Below, one piece after another: positions 1 to 11,612 of a stretch of DNA of 64,000 nucleotides. Each line of letters starts with the position of its first letter. Position 1 is the stretch's first letter. The translations under genes were made by a program, and so were the position numbers. The DNA comes from Fundidesulfovibrio soli. GTDB lineage: Bacteria > Desulfobacterota > Desulfovibrionia > Desulfovibrionales > Desulfovibrionaceae. The notes beneath the pieces were generated by a model. It was not told where the DNA came from. It saw only the letters and a program-made list of their open reading frames with translations, and made no database searches. The DNA lies in contig NZ_JAKZKW010000001.1 of assembly GCF_022808695.1 (NCBI RefSeq), positions 434,001-498,000 on the forward strand, in the 5' to 3' direction.

Positions 1-2175
<2,175 letters not shown>

Positions 2176-2198
2176 GCATGCCTCCTGGGCAGTGTTGT

Positions 2199-2221
2199 CC
2201 GCCGGATGAAAGCACCGGCGG
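2199..2221 (-). promoter_or_regulatory. Hairpin in the lon 5' untranslated region
   Basis: CCGCCGG and CCGGCGG form a perfect 7-bp stem around a 9-nt loop, 24 nt before the lon start codon. It lies between the candidate promoter and the Shine-Dalgarno sequence, so it would be in the lon leader RNA. A role in stability or translation control is inference only. Confidence 0.4.
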
Positions 2222-2244
2222 AGCAGCGTAACTCACAAGGGCTG

Positions 2245-2272
2245 AGAGTAAGACAGGCGGGGAAAAAGTCAA
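2245..2272 (-). promoter_or_regulatory. Candidate sigma-70 promoter of lon
   Basis: On the minus strand TTGACT (-35) and TACTCT (-10) are separated by 16 bp, about 70 bp upstream of lon. It sits at the edge of the AT-rich islet and would let lon be transcribed without the clp genes. No sigma-32-like element was seen. Confidence 0.4.
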
Positions 2273-2371
2273 ATCTGGAGGATGAGTAGAAAAAATTTAG
2301 GCTCAACGGGCTACAATATCTGACAGAATGAAAAGCAGCTAGCCATTCAAACAAAGCAGAAAAGATACTAG

Positions 2372-3184
2372 CTAAAGGCCCGATGATTTCCGGCAAAATG
2401 AAGCAGCCTCGATAGATCCAAAAATTTGATTTAGAAAACCTAACGGGTAAAATTCATTCGTTTTTTTATCATAACTTGCAACAAAATCTAATTTTTCAAT
2501 AAAGCTAACAGCATCGACAGGTTTAATAAGCCCTTCAGCGGGATCGATCACAACAAAATCATGAAAAAAAGGTACAAACCCGGTGCCTGCAGAGTGACCG
2601 ACTGAGAACGTAGCCCCAACAACCAAAACCACATGCCCAACGTTTGTTCCAGACTGCCTCCTACCAGCCAACAGCATATGATTCTCGGAAAGTGCAGAAA
2701 TAATCTGCGTAGCAGATGCAGGACTTGAAAGTCTTACATCTTTAGATGACGTCAACATTGACCAATAAACATCAAACGGACTACCAGCATCTGTTACATC
2801 TGACAAAGAATTTAAAGTCTTAATAGCGTAGGGATCGGAGGTTTTATCACCATATTCAGCAAGAATCACTGTCGATAGGCACGCTGACCAACAGTCACTT
2901 GCGCCAGGTTTCTGTGGAACATATTTGATTTTTTTTGCATCAGAACCCACATAGAATAAATTCGGTTCAAGTTGCCTAAGTAAAGTCCTACCACCTAACG
3001 CCAAGCCAATGACTTTATCATTGGGAACGCATCTTTCCCTTTGCCCTGGGAATTGATTATATGAATAGACTTTTGTTGCGAGTGAAACAACAGGAATCCT
3101 CCCGGAATTACCTGAATGTTCTACGCCGCAGCCAACAAACATGACAAGCAAACATAATAAGAAGAGAAGTCGTAAATATTTCAT
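2372..3184 (-). CDS. Putative lipoprotein with C39-like (papain-fold) cysteine peptidase domain
   Basis: 270 residues. The N-terminus is a lipoprotein signal: positive start, hydrophobic stretch, and a lipobox ending in Cys19. The rest fits a C39-type cysteine peptidase fold: Gln91 in VPQKPGA, then Cys98 in DCWSAC, His184 in GHVVLVVG and Asp214 in DPAEG, giving the expected order Q-C-H-D. C39 domains cleave double-glycine leaders when fused to ABC transporters; stand-alone versions have varied or unknown roles. This one would be membrane-anchored outside the cytoplasm. It lies in the AT-rich islet, 199 bp downstream of the small membrane-protein gene and in the same direction, so the two may work together. 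Substrate is unknown. Confidence 0.65.
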   Translation of the reverse strand: MKYLRLLFLLCLLVMFVGCGVEHSGNSGRIPVVSLATKVYSYNQFPGQRERCVPNDKVIGLALGGRTLLRQLEPNLFYVGSDAKKIKYVPQKPGASDCWSACLSTVILAEYGDKTSDPYAIKTLNSLSDVTDAGSPFDVYWSMLTSSKDVRLSSPASATQIISALSENHMLLAGRRQSGTNVGHVVLVVGATFSVGHSAGTGFVPFFHDFVVIDPAEGLIKPVDAVSFIEKLDFVASYDKKTNEFYPLGFLNQIFGSIEAASFCRKSSGL

Positions 3185-3383
3185 AACAGCTCACCAACGA
3201 GGAAAGCGACCCCTTCCAAACGCAAGGACTAGTTTAATTAACAAAATAACCACCAACGACCGGAGGACAATCATGGCATGGTGAGCTTAACTGTCCATAC
3301 CTGGAGCATGAACAAAGAAAACATATGAATAATACGAACAAAAATCGCATAATAAAAACACGCATAAAAGCACCCTCCTTTGT

Positions 3384-3968
3384 TTACATATAAAACCATC
3401 TATCCCTATATTTCTCTTGAGACGACCGAATTGCAGCATACATGCACCCAATGAGTGATTGAAAAACAGACCTAACTTCATTTCCCGCAGCTTCTAATTC
3501 AGTGCGAGCGTCTTTAGAGCCTAGATTGATATTAACAAGTCTATCGGTTGCACTTAACAACTTAGATGCTTCGCTCGCAACTTGCGCCCCCTGCTCAGTC
3601 CCATCAGCAAAGATATGCGGCATGGCGGCCAGCAAACCCAGTGCACTCGACTTATTACAATACATCTCATAGAATTTATTCTTCAGCTCTTTAGCTTCGC
3701 CATCTTTTAAACCTTCATACTCAAACGGGATTACGCCAGCCTGTACTATTGAATACTTTGCGAACTTAATATATGCTGTATACATCGCTACATAATCCTC
3801 GATAAACGACTTCGCGGACGCTTGTCTATTCTCAGACTGAGCTCGCAACACTTGCTCACGTGCAGAATTAAGATTTATCATTGCAGGTATAATCACAGAA
3901 GCAAGTATTACGATTCCGGCTTGGGCAAGAGCCCCATAAAGCACCAGCTTTGTAGAATTATCAGACAT
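3384..3968 (-). CDS. Unknown protein with one N-terminal membrane helix
   Basis: 194 residues, not recognised. I take the start at 3968 (MSDNSTKLVL) because GGAGG lies ten bases upstream; the longer reading at 3992 would put that Shine-Dalgarno inside the gene. A single hydrophobic segment at about residues 9-29 is followed by a mostly helical, charged region with the look of a coiled-coil or helical bundle and no signal cleavage site. It shares the low GC of the following lipoprotein gene. With only one membrane anchor it could be a sensor or partner subunit, but nothing in the sequence shows function. Confidence 0.6.
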   Translation of the reverse strand: MSDNSTKLVLYGALAQAGIVILASVIIPAMINLNSAREQVLRAQSENRQASAKSFIEDYVAMYTAYIKFAKYSIVQAGVIPFEYEGLKDGEAKELKNKFYEMYCNKSSALGLLAAMPHIFADGTEQGAQVASEASKLLSATDRLVNINLGSKDARTELEAAGNEVRSVFQSLIGCMYAAIRSSQEKYRDRWFYM

Positions 3969-4072
3969 CACCGCCTCCATATATATCTGCAATACTTCGC
4001 CAACTCGCAGAATGATTTTTGTTTATTTTTTTATCATACAGCACATAGCGCCACTGCGTCAACTAGCCCCCC

Positions 4073-4112
4073 AAAAAAATAAAGCCCCTCCCGCTGACTG
4101 CGGGAGGGGCTT
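4073..4112 (-). terminator. Intrinsic terminator of clpX
   Basis: On the minus strand an almost 13-bp perfect GC-rich stem with a 5-nt loop (4083-4112) is followed by TTTATTTTTTT. It ends the tig-clpP-clpX transcript just before the AT-rich islet. Confidence 0.9.
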
Positions 4113-4137
4113 CGGTCATTGCTTGGGTCACGGTCCG

Positions 4138-5391
4138 CTAGGCGCTCTTCACTTCTTGCTGGTAGAACAGCAGGGGCTCCTGCCCTTTCTCCACCACGGC
4201 CTTGTTGATCACGCACTCGGTGACCCCGGTGAGCGAAGGCAGCTGGTACATGATCTCCAGCATGATGGATTCCATCACGTTGCGCAGGCCGCGGGCACCG
4301 GTCTTGCGTTCGATGGACTTCTTGGCGATGGCCGTGAGCGCGTTGGTGGTGAAGCGCAGGCGCACCTTGTCCAGCTCGAAGAGCTTCATGTACTGCTTCA
4401 CCAGCGCGTTCTTGGGCTCGGTGAGGATGCGGATCAGGTCCGCCTCGCTGAGCTCCGTGAGCGACGTGATGATGGGGATGCGGCCCACGAACTCCGGGAT
4501 CAGGCCGAACTTCACCAGATCGGAGGGGTGAGCCTGGGACAGCAGCTTGGAGACGTCCTCCTCGCGGACGCCGTCCTGCTTGGCCCCGAAGCCCAGGGCG
4601 GCTCCGCGGTTGCGCTGCTGCACGATCTTGTCCAGCCCGATGAACGCGCCGCCCACGATGAACAGGATGTTCGCCGTGTTCAGGCGGATGAACTCCTGCT
4701 GGGGGTGCTTGCGCCCGCCCTTGGGCGGGATGTTGGCCTCGGTGCCCTCGATGATCTTGAGCAGGGCCTGCTGCACGCCCTCGCCGGAGACGTCGCGGGT
4801 GATGCTCGGGCTGTCGGACTTGCGGGCGATCTTGTCGATCTCGTCGATGTAGATGATGCCCTTGGAGGCGGCCTCGATGTCGTAGTCGGCGTTCTGGAGC
4901 AGCTGGACGAGGATGTTCTCCACGTCCTCGCCCACGTAGCCCGCTTCCGTGAGGGTGGTGGCGTCCGCGATGGCGAAGGGCACCTTCAGGATGCGGGCCA
5001 GGGTCTGCGCCAGCAGGGTCTTGCCGGAACCGGTGGGACCGATGAGCAGGATGTTGGACTTGTCCAGCTCCACGTCGTCGCCCTTGGCCCCGCCGGAATA
5101 GAAAACCCGCTTGTAATGGTTGTGCACGGCCACGGCCAGGATCTTCTTGGCCTGATCCTGCCCGATGACGTACTCGTCCAGGAGCCGCTTGATCTCGGCG
5201 GGGGGCAGCAGCTTGCCGTCCTCCGCCTCCTCGTTCAGGCTCTCCTGGGCGATGATCTCATTGCAGAGGGAGACGCACTCGTCGCAAATGTAAACGTCCG
5301 GTCCTGCGATGAGGCGCTGCACCTCGTCCTGGTTCTTGCCGCAGAAGGAGCAGCACAGGTCGGAGGAGACTGGGGTCTTCTTCTTGGTCAT
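4138..5391 (-). CDS. clpX: ATP-dependent Clp protease ATP-binding subunit ClpX
   Basis: 417 residues, the usual ClpX length. ClpX is the AAA+ unfoldase that feeds substrates into ClpP in the cytoplasm. Seen: an N-terminal zinc-binding domain with Cys14, Cys17, Cys36 and Cys39; Walker A GPTGSGKT at 118-125; Walker B IIYIDEID; a ClpP-docking loop reading LGF rather than the common IGF. It lies 58 bp after clpP in the same direction and ends at a strong terminator, so tig, clpP and clpX probably form one transcript. Confidence 0.98.
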   Translation of the reverse strand: MTKKKTPVSSDLCCSFCGKNQDEVQRLIAGPDVYICDECVSLCNEIIAQESLNEEAEDGKLLPPAEIKRLLDEYVIGQDQAKKILAVAVHNHYKRVFYSGGAKGDDVELDKSNILLIGPTGSGKTLLAQTLARILKVPFAIADATTLTEAGYVGEDVENILVQLLQNADYDIEAASKGIIYIDEIDKIARKSDSPSITRDVSGEGVQQALLKIIEGTEANIPPKGGRKHPQQEFIRLNTANILFIVGGAFIGLDKIVQQRNRGAALGFGAKQDGVREEDVSKLLSQAHPSDLVKFGLIPEFVGRIPIITSLTELSEADLIRILTEPKNALVKQYMKLFELDKVRLRFTTNALTAIAKKSIERKTGARGLRNVMESIMLEIMYQLPSLTGVTECVINKAVVEKGQEPLLFYQQEVKSA

Positions 5392-5449
5392 GGCGTATTC
5401 CCTGATGTCACCCGGGCGGCAGGTTCTGCCGGCCCCGGAGGAACAGAGC

Positions 5450-6058
5450 CTAGGTTGATTCTACAGCCAGGGTTTCGCGGGCTACGATGACCTTGTCGAT
5501 GAGGCCGTATTTGCAGGCATCTTCCGGGGTCATGAAGTAGTCGCGCTCGGTGTCTTCCCTGATTTTTTCAATATCCGTGCCAGTATGTTTGGCCAGGATT
5601 TCGTTGAGCCTCTCACGCATGCGAATAATCTCGCGCGCGTGGATGTCAATATCCGTGGTCTGTCCCTGGAAGCCGCCGGAGGGCTGGTGGATCATGATCC
5701 TGGCGTTGGGCAGGGCCGAGCGCATGCCCTTGGCTCCTGCCGCCAGAAGCAGCGCGCCCATGCTTGCGGCCTGCCCCATGCACAGGGTGGACACGGGGCA
5801 GGAGATGAACTGCATGGTGTCATAGATGGCCATCCCGGCGGTCACGGAACCGCCGGGGGAATTGATGTAGAGCGAGACCTCCTTCTTGGGGTCCTCGGAC
5901 TCCAGGAAGAGGAGTTGCGCGCAGATGACGTTGGCCACGTGGTCGTCTATGGGCGTGCCCAGGAGGATGATCCTGTCCCTGAGCAGTCGCGAATAGATGT
6001 CGTAGGCGCGTTCGGTGCGGCCGGTGGTCTCGATGACGATAGGGATCTGAGCGAACAC
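5450..6058 (-). CDS. clpP: ATP-dependent Clp protease proteolytic subunit ClpP
   Basis: 202 residues, normal for ClpP, the tetradecameric serine peptidase partnered by ClpX. The catalytic triad is visible: Ser99 in GQAASMGA, His124 in MIHQPSGG and Asp173 in ERDYFM. The start codon is GTG at 6058; AAGGAG overlapping the end of tig lies about seven bases upstream. The tig stop codon and the clpP start are separated by a single base, which suggests translational coupling. Confidence 0.98.
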   Translation of the reverse strand: MFAQIPIVIETTGRTERAYDIYSRLLRDRIILLGTPIDDHVANVICAQLLFLESEDPKKEVSLYINSPGGSVTAGMAIYDTMQFISCPVSTLCMGQAASMGALLLAAGAKGMRSALPNARIMIHQPSGGFQGQTTDIDIHAREIIRMRERLNEILAKHTGTDIEKIREDTERDYFMTPEDACKYGLIDKVIVARETLAVEST

Positions 6059-6059
6059 C

Positions 6060-7382
6060 CTACTCTCCTTTGGCTCCCTCGGCCTCGGCCTTGGCGGGAA
6101 CCTTCGTGATTTTGGCCTGAGAATAGATGAATTCCATGGCCTTGTCCGCCAGAATCTTGTCGCGCACGGGCACGATGAGGCCCTGCTGCTCGTAGTGCTG
6201 CTTCACGGCAAGCACGTCCTGCCCGGTGCGGGAGGCGACCTGCATGAAGTAGGCGTCCATCTCCTGCGGGGTGGTCTCGATGCTTTCCTTGTCGGAGAGC
6301 TTGAGCAGGAAGATCTGGGCCTTGACGATCTCCTTGGCCTTGGGCTCCATCTCCTGGCGAAGCTCCTCGTCGGTCTTGCCGAGGGCCTCGGGAGCCTTGC
6401 CCTGACGCTCGATCTTGTGCTTGGCGTCGCCCACGAGCAGGTTGAGCTGCTCTTCCACCAGGGCGGGCGGCAGCTCGAACTCGACGCCGGCCAGCAGCCC
6501 ATCCAGGAGCTTCTTCTGCGCGGCGGCGCGGTGCAGCTGCTGGCGGCTCTGCACGTAGGACTTGGAGATGGCTTCGCGCAGCTTCTCAACAGTCTCGAAG
6601 TTGCCGGCCTGCTTGGCCAGCTCGTCGGTCATCTCGGGCAGCACGCGCTCCTTGGTGATGTGGAGGGTGATGTGCATGTCCACGGTCTTGCCGGCGAGCT
6701 CCTGGTTGATGAAGTCGGCCGGGAAGCTGATCTTGCCGGAGTTGGAGCCGCCGGGCATGGTGGCCTTCACAAGCTCCTCGAATTCGGGAAGGGCCTGCTT
6801 CTCGCCCAGAACGAGCTGGAAGTTCTCGGCGCTGACGCCGGGCACCTCGGCGCCGTCTTCGTCGGTGGCGCGGAAGCTCACGATGGCCACCTCGCCGTCC
6901 TTGGGCAGGTGGGCGTCGGTGATGACCTTGAGCTCGGCCATGTTGGTGCGGATGCGCTCGATGACCTGCGCGATTTCCTCTTCGCTGGCGGCGGCCTCCT
7001 CTTCTTCGACGGCCAGGCCCTTGTAGGCGGGCAATTCGAAGTTGGGGGCGTGTTCGAAGCTGATGGTGTACTCGATATCCTTGTTCTTCTCGAGTTCAAC
7101 GGGAGAGACGTCCAGCTTGGCGATGGCCAGGTACTTCAGGGTGGACATGATCTCGTTGATGTGCACGTTCATCAGCTCGTTGGCCGCTTCGCGCAGGATC
7201 TGCTTGCGGAACTTGGACTCCACAAGGCTGGAGGGGACCTTGCCCTTGCGGAAGCCGCGAAGATCCAGGTTCTGGCGATAGATGGCCGTGGTGGCCGCGA
7301 GGGCGGCGTTGATCTCTTCTGCCGGAACCTTGACCTCGATCTTGGTTTCGACCGGGGATACTTCGGTGACGTTGTAATCCAT
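6060..7382 (-). CDS. tig: Trigger factor (ribosome-associated chaperone)
   Basis: 440 residues from ATG at 7382, preceded by GAGGAG. Upstream in-frame codons to 7472 have no homology-like content, so the longer reading is rejected. Trigger factor binds ribosomal protein L23 at the exit tunnel and shields nascent chains. Seen: the ribosome-binding signature GFRKGKVP in the N-terminal domain, a central FKBP-type peptidyl-prolyl isomerase region and a long helical C-terminal chaperone domain. First gene of the tig-clpP-clpX transcript. Confidence 0.96.
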   Translation of the reverse strand: MDYNVTEVSPVETKIEVKVPAEEINAALAATTAIYRQNLDLRGFRKGKVPSSLVESKFRKQILREAANELMNVHINEIMSTLKYLAIAKLDVSPVELEKNKDIEYTISFEHAPNFELPAYKGLAVEEEEAAASEEEIAQVIERIRTNMAELKVITDAHLPKDGEVAIVSFRATDEDGAEVPGVSAENFQLVLGEKQALPEFEELVKATMPGGSNSGKISFPADFINQELAGKTVDMHITLHITKERVLPEMTDELAKQAGNFETVEKLREAISKSYVQSRQQLHRAAAQKKLLDGLLAGVEFELPPALVEEQLNLLVGDAKHKIERQGKAPEALGKTDEELRQEMEPKAKEIVKAQIFLLKLSDKESIETTPQEMDAYFMQVASRTGQDVLAVKQHYEQQGLIVPVRDKILADKAMEFIYSQAKITKVPAKAEAEGAKGE

Positions 7383-7445
7383 GGGACCCTGTCTCCTCAA
7401 AATATGACTGTACGGATAAAGGGGCTTGTGTAGAGCAATTCCCCG

Positions 7446-7490
7446 CAAAAGGAAACCCCCCTTCCCGGCCACGCCGGAGAGGGAAGCCGG
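7446..7490 (-). terminator. Probable terminator downstream of the histidine kinase gene
   Basis: On the minus strand CTTCCC...GGGAAG with an inner CCGG/CCGG pairing is followed by a run rich in T (TTTCCTTTTGC). It separates the kinase gene from tig. The T-run is interrupted, so confidence is moderate. Confidence 0.55.
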
Positions 7491-7495
7491 CAGGG

Positions 7496-9184
7496 TCAGC
7501 CCGCGTTGCCCAGAGAGGGCTGGGGAGGCTCGAACGGCAGCCTGACGCTTACGGTGGTGCCTACGCCGGAATCGCTGCGCACCGCCACTCTGCCCCCGTG
7601 CTGCTCCACCACGATGTAGTAGACCACCGAGAGGCCCAGGCCGGTGCCCTCCCCTGGCGCCTTGGTGGTGAAGAACGGCTCGAAAACTCTCTCGCGCGTG
7701 GCCTCGTCCATGCCTGGGCCGTTGTCAGTGACGTCGATGCAGGCCATGCCCTCGGCCGAGTGGGTGCTCACGGTGATGGTTGGGTTCTGCGTCCCGGCGG
7801 CTGCCAGGGACTGGGCCGCGTTCTTGAGCAGGTTGAGCACCACCTGTTCGATCTGCGTCGGCACGCACCAGACTGAAACCAGGTCCTGGGCGTCCTGGCG
7901 GATGATCTCGATATGCCTGAAATCGTACTTCTTCTGCAGGTCGAATTCACTCACGGCCAGTTCAAGGGCCTTGTCCACAATACAGCTGAGCTGCACATGC
8001 GCCTTGCTGGCGTCGGAGCGGCGGCTGAACTCCAGAATGTTGGAGACGATGCGCGATGCCCGGACGCCGGAGGACTGGATCGACTCCAGCAGCTCCGTGA
8101 CGCCCCTGTCTTCCATGTAGTTCTTCAAGGCCGCCAGGTCGATCCCGGCGCGCTCGGCGCTGCGGCGGTTCGGCTCCAGCTCCTGCGAGAGCCTGCGCGT
8201 GACGGACTGCACGCCCTGCAGGATGCCCGCCAGGGGGTTGTTGATCTCATGGGCCATGCCCGCGGCCAACGCCCCGACCGAGAGCATCTTCTCGGTCTGC
8301 ATGAGCATCTCTTCCAGACGGACACGGGAGGTCACGTCGTCCAAGCGCGCCGCAGCCTCGGCCTCGGCTCCGTCACCGAGCCTGAAGAGGGTGGCGTCGT
8401 ACCAGGCGGGCTCCTTTCCCCGCTTGCCGGGCATCTTGCGCAGAACCCGCGGCTGGCCGTCCTTCAACGTTTGGCCCAAAGCCGGCCCGAGGTCAGGCAG
8501 CCAGGGCAGCACCTCCCCGAGCTGGCGCCCCTGTATGTCAGTGGTGTGCTGACCGAGCAACTGCGCTCCGTGAGCGTTGACCATTGTCACGGCGCCTTCG
8601 CCGTTTACCACCAACAACGTGGACGGCATGGCGTCCACAATGGTGCGCAACAGGTCGCGGGCGTGCCTGAGTTCGGCCTGGGCCCGCAGGCGCACGGTCA
8701 CGTCGCGGGCCACCACCACGGCCATGGTCTGCTTGCCGACCCCGAGCACGCTCACGCTCACTTCCACGGGGAAGCGCCCTCCCCCGGGCTGGGGCAGGCT
8801 GGAGATGAAAGCCGCGCCGCGCCCGCCGGGCGTCTGCGGGTTGTTCAGGTCGGTCAGGGTCGAGAAGGAACGTTCCCCCAGCAGGGACGAGAGCCTGGAG
8901 CCAAGCAACTGTTCGCGGGCCAGGCCCGTCTTGTCGCAGGCGGTCCTGTTCAGGTCGGCTATGACGGTGGTGTCGGCATTGACCAGGAAGATCAGGTCGC
9001 TGGCGATGTCGAGCAGTTGCCGGAAACGCTCCAACTGCTCCATACGCTCGCGCAACTCCGGGTAGTAGCTCTTGCGCATGGAGCGCTCGCCCAGCCCGAT
9101 GAGCTTGTCACGCGTCGCGTCGCGGTTGCCCGGAGCCTCCGGTCCGGGTCCGCCCTGCTCATCTTCGTCAAAGGGCCGACTCAT
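7496..9184 (-). CDS. PAS-domain sensor histidine kinase
   Basis: 562 residues from ATG at 9184, with GAGG seven bases upstream; the start lies inside the 3' end of the alcohol dehydrogenase gene (17-bp overlap). Domains in order: PAS at about 55-165, a second PAS at about 175-290, a HisKA dimerisation helix with phospho-acceptor His312 in [14 protein letters not shown], then an HATPase_c domain with the N-box [15 protein letters not shown] and GTGLGLSV boxes. No transmembrane segments, so it is a cytoplasmic sensor. No response regulator is adjacent. The tight link to an ErcA-like dehydrogenase recalls the ErcA/ErcS regulatory pair of Pseudomonas ethanol oxidation, which is inference from context. 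Confidence 0.92.
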   Translation of the reverse strand: MSRPFDEDEQGGPGPEAPGNRDATRDKLIGLGERSMRKSYYPELRERMEQLERFRQLLDIASDLIFLVNADTTVIADLNRTACDKTGLAREQLLGSRLSSLLGERSFSTLTDLNNPQTPGGRGAAFISSLPQPGGGRFPVEVSVSVLGVGKQTMAVVVARDVTVRLRAQAELRHARDLLRTIVDAMPSTLLVVNGEGAVTMVNAHGAQLLGQHTTDIQGRQLGEVLPWLPDLGPALGQTLKDGQPRVLRKMPGKRGKEPAWYDATLFRLGDGAEAEAAARLDDVTSRVRLEEMLMQTEKMLSVGALAAGMAHEINNPLAGILQGVQSVTRRLSQELEPNRRSAERAGIDLAALKNYMEDRGVTELLESIQSSGVRASRIVSNILEFSRRSDASKAHVQLSCIVDKALELAVSEFDLQKKYDFRHIEIIRQDAQDLVSVWCVPTQIEQVVLNLLKNAAQSLAAAGTQNPTITVSTHSAEGMACIDVTDNGPGMDEATRERVFEPFFTTKAPGEGTGLGLSVVYYIVVEQHGGRVAVRSDSGVGTTVSVRLPFEPPQPSLGNAG

Positions 9185-10334
9185 AGATCGCCTCAATGTC
9201 CGCCCGTGTCGGCTTGCGGGGGTTGGTGAGCAGACAGGGGTCTTGCATGGCCATTTCGGCAAGTCTGGGGATATCCCCCCGGGTCACACCCAGGTCGCCC
9301 AGGGACTGCCCCATGCCCACGCGCTCGTTGAGGGAGCGCAGCGCTGCGTCAAGGGCTTCGAGCACCTCGTTGTCCGCGCCGTGCCGCACGTCGCACCCCA
9401 GGGCCAGGGCGATGTCCCGGTAGCGCAGCGGGGCCGATGGGAAGTTGAAGCGCGCCACCGGCGCCAGCAGAATGGCGTTGCACTGGCCGTGGGGCAGGTC
9501 GAGCAGGCCCCCCAGGCTGTGCGCCATGCCGTGCACCGCGCCCAGGATGGCGTTGGAGAAGGCCAGGCCGGCGTCAAGGCTGGCCAGGCTCATCTGGGTG
9601 CGGGCTTCCATGTCGGAGGGGTCAGCCACGGCCTGAGGCAGGTGTTTGCCCACCAGACGGACCGCCTCGAGGGCGAACAGGTCCGTCACGGGGGCGCTGG
9701 CGTTTGAGACGTAGGCCTCGATGGCGTGGGTCAGGGCGTCGAGGCCGGTGTTGGCAGTGAGATCCGGCGGCATGGTGGCGGTCAGCCTGGGGTCGATGAG
9801 CGAGACGTCGGGCACGAGCATCTTGCTGACCAGGGCGATCTTCACCTTGCGCCTGGTGTCGGAGACGATGGCGAACTGCGAGACGTCGGCCGAACTGCCT
9901 GAGGTTGTGGGTACGCAGACCAGGGGAGGCAGGGCGCGGGGAATCGTGTCCACGCCTTCGTAATCCAGGATGTCACCGCCGTTGGCCTGGACCACGCCAA
10001 CACCCTTGGCGCAATCCATGGCGCTGCCGCCGCCGAGGCCTACCAGGGCGTCGCAGCCCTTGTCCCGAAAGATCTCCGCAGCCGCCATCACCTCGAAATC
10101 TTTGGGGTTGGCAGTGACATTGCTGAATACGACGCAATCAAGATCCGCAGCCCGCAGGGACGCTTCGACCATGCCGGCCCAGCCGGTGTCCACAACACCC
10201 TGGTCGGTTACCAGCATGGGACGCTTGGCGCCGAGGTTTTGTGCGTATTGCGCCGTCAATTCCGACGCGCCGAGTCCGAAAACGAATTCGGGTGCGACGA
10301 ACTTCCTCAGCTCCAGCCCGGGCGCGCATTCCAT
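9168..10334 (-). CDS. Iron-containing alcohol dehydrogenase, ErcA-like
   Basis: 388 residues, typical of group III iron-dependent alcohol dehydrogenases, which interconvert alcohols and aldehydes with NAD(P). The nucleotide-binding GGGSAMDCAK lies at 101-110. Metal ligands fit the family: Asp199 and His203 in GLDALTHAIEAY, His268 in VHGMAHS and His282 in PHGQCNA. The gene overlaps the downstream histidine kinase, implying co-translation. Dehydrogenases in such kinase-linked positions (ErcA type) have been implicated in regulation rather than bulk catalysis; whether that holds here cannot be told from sequence. All four ligands are intact. Confidence 0.9.
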   Translation of the reverse strand: MECAPGLELRKFVAPEFVFGLGASELTAQYAQNLGAKRPMLVTDQGVVDTGWAGMVEASLRAADLDCVVFSNVTANPKDFEVMAAAEIFRDKGCDALVGLGGGSAMDCAKGVGVVQANGGDILDYEGVDTIPRALPPLVCVPTTSGSSADVSQFAIVSDTRRKVKIALVSKMLVPDVSLIDPRLTATMPPDLTANTGLDALTHAIEAYVSNASAPVTDLFALEAVRLVGKHLPQAVADPSDMEARTQMSLASLDAGLAFSNAILGAVHGMAHSLGGLLDLPHGQCNAILLAPVARFNFPSAPLRYRDIALALGCDVRHGADNEVLEALDAALRSLNERVGMGQSLGDLGVTRGDIPRLAEMAMQDPCLLTNPRKPTRADIEAIYESAL

Positions 10335-10370
10335 GATCCACCCCTCGTTACAGGTGACTGGCTGGTGTTA

Positions 10371-10400
10371 AAGATACCACGGATGTTCTTGGTGAGTCAA
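10371..10400 (-). promoter_or_regulatory. Candidate promoter of the alcohol dehydrogenase-kinase pair
   Basis: Minus-strand TTGACT and TATCTT with an 18-bp spacer, 37 bp before the dehydrogenase start. I looked for a sigma-54 GG-N10-GC element here and did not find one with correct spacing. Confidence 0.4.
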
Positions 10401-10512
10401 AGCAATGTCCCACATGCACTGGGCATAATGACACTGACTTCATAAGAGCTGGAGCACAGCTGGGAATGTAGCGGACGCCTGGCGGGCCCGCGGGAGGAGA
10501 AACCGGGATGGG

Positions 10513-10546
10513 AAAAGCGCGGGCCGGAGCGATTTCCGGCCCGCGC
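10513..10546 (-). terminator. Intrinsic terminator after the 116-residue gene
   Basis: Perfect 12-bp GC-rich stem (10517-10528 with 10535-10546), 6-nt loop, then TTTT on the minus strand, eight bases after the stop codon of the gene ending at 10555. Confidence 0.9.
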
Positions 10547-10554
10547 GAAGCAAA

Positions 10555-10905
10555 TCAGCCGACCTTGTCCACAAACCTGCTGCCAAGAGGAGAGACGCGA
10601 AGCGACGAGCGATATCCCGTCAGCCGCTGGTTCTCCTGCTTCGCCTTCAGCAGGTCGCGCTTGATGGCCTCGTGCAGCCTGCGGGCCTCCGAGGTGATCT
10701 GCCCCTGAAGGCTTTGAAGCTGGAGCAGCTTCTCCTTGAGTTCGCCGATGCGCTTCGGATCGCGCATGCGCCAGGCTTCCTCCATGAGGGAGAACCGCTC
10801 ATGGGCCAGGCGTTCCGCCTCCTCGACTTCGCCTTCGCAGAGCTGGCCGAGTTCCAGGCGTCCGGTTTCAAGGGCCTGATCGAGGATGTCTATCTCATCC
10901 TTCAT
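10555..10905 (-). CDS. Small helical protein, possibly FlgN-like
   Basis: 116 residues from ATG at 10905; the longer reading to 10983 would overlap the preceding gene and is rejected. The protein is almost wholly predicted alpha-helix with heptad-like Leu/Glu/Lys spacing (coiled coil) and ends in a short tail. Size, helical character and the QENQRLTGYRSS region are reminiscent of FlgN-type flagellar export chaperones, but similarity is weak and no flagellar gene is adjacent. It follows the 202-residue gene by 17 bp and is closed by a strong terminator, so the two form one operon, probably with the upstream glycosyltransferase gene. Confidence 0.6.
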   Translation of the reverse strand: MKDEIDILDQALETGRLELGQLCEGEVEEAERLAHERFSLMEEAWRMRDPKRIGELKEKLLQLQSLQGQITSEARRLHEAIKRDLLKAKQENQRLTGYRSSLRVSPLGSRFVDKVG

Positions 10906-10922
10906 AGCGATGCCGCCTTTGG

Positions 10923-11531
10923 TTACGCCGCGCGGGCGACGTCCTTGATGTCCTCGCGCAGCTGGGCAACGATCTTCTTCCACCTCTCGACGGAAGGGGT
11001 GAACTCGTACTCCAGCAGGTCCGCCAGGAGGATCCAGTCCTCGCTCTCGATGACCTCCAGCATCTCCGAGAACAGCCCGGAGAGGTCGTCGGCGGCCTCG
11101 TTGAACTGGCGGGAGCGCTTCAGGCTGAATTCGTCGCGCAGCACGCCCACCATGCCCAGGAAGTCGCGGGTGACGTCCATGAGATCCTGGTAGACCTCAA
11201 GGGCCTCGCCGTCGTCGGCCTTGCGGAACAGGTCCGCCACGCGGCGCGCGCCGTGGTCCATCAGGGTGATGACCTTGTAGAGCTCGCGCGTGATGTTCAC
11301 GGCCATCTCGGTGGTGGCCACGGTGATGAGCTCGACGGACTCGATGTCCGACGATTCCACGTCCTCGGCCTGGTGGGGGTAAATTTCGGAGAAAGGCTCG
11401 CTGTTGACCAGCACGTCGGTGACGATGCGGCCATCATACTGCTTGTCTTCCATCACTTTGACGAGAATCTGCTCCAGGTTCTCGAAGTCCTGGATGTGTA
11501 ATCCGGTTTCCCGGCCGTCCACGGCGATCAT
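10923..11531 (-). CDS. Conserved-looking helical protein of unknown function
   Basis: 202 residues, acidic, start ATG at 11531 with a strong GGAGGGAG upstream. The N-terminal part (about 1-65) has a mixed pattern and includes the words VDGRETGLHIQDFENLEQIL; the rest is strongly helical with many Asp/Glu and Leu residues. No catalytic motif is visible. Its position between a family 9 glycosyltransferase and a possible FlgN-like chaperone suggests a role linked to flagellar or surface assembly, but this is a guess from neighbours. Confidence 0.6.
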   Translation of the reverse strand: MIAVDGRETGLHIQDFENLEQILVKVMEDKQYDGRIVTDVLVNSEPFSEIYPHQAEDVESSDIESVELITVATTEMAVNITRELYKVITLMDHGARRVADLFRKADDGEALEVYQDLMDVTRDFLGMVGVLRDEFSLKRSRQFNEAADDLSGLFSEMLEVIESEDWILLADLLEYEFTPSVERWKKIVAQLREDIKDVARAA

Positions 11532-11612
11532 GTCTCTCCCTCCTCAAGGATGTGACGGTGTGGCAAAAAATTCCTGCACCGTACCCATACAAGGAGCATG
11601 CCAACAGGCTCT

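Larger units (their letters stand above)
2280..4080. other. AT-rich two-gene islet inserted between clpX and lon
   Basis: Base composition changes abruptly: this stretch is visibly AT-rich with frequent A/T runs, whereas clpX and lon on either side are strongly GC-rich. It carries two minus-strand genes of unknown function, each with ordinary spacing, and no integrase, transposase or terminal repeats that I could see. The clpX terminator T-run forms its right border. The tig-clpP-clpX-lon order is standard in Desulfovibrio, so the islet probably arrived by transfer. Confidence 0.7.

Noticed and set aside
3287-3481. 64-codon minus-strand frame beside the islet membrane protein
   Set aside because: Overlaps the better supported gene in another frame and has no ribosome site.
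10340-10450. Possible sigma-54 promoter before the alcohol dehydrogenase
   Set aside because: A TGGGAC sequence is present but the GG-to-GC spacing is wrong; a sigma-70-like pair fits better.
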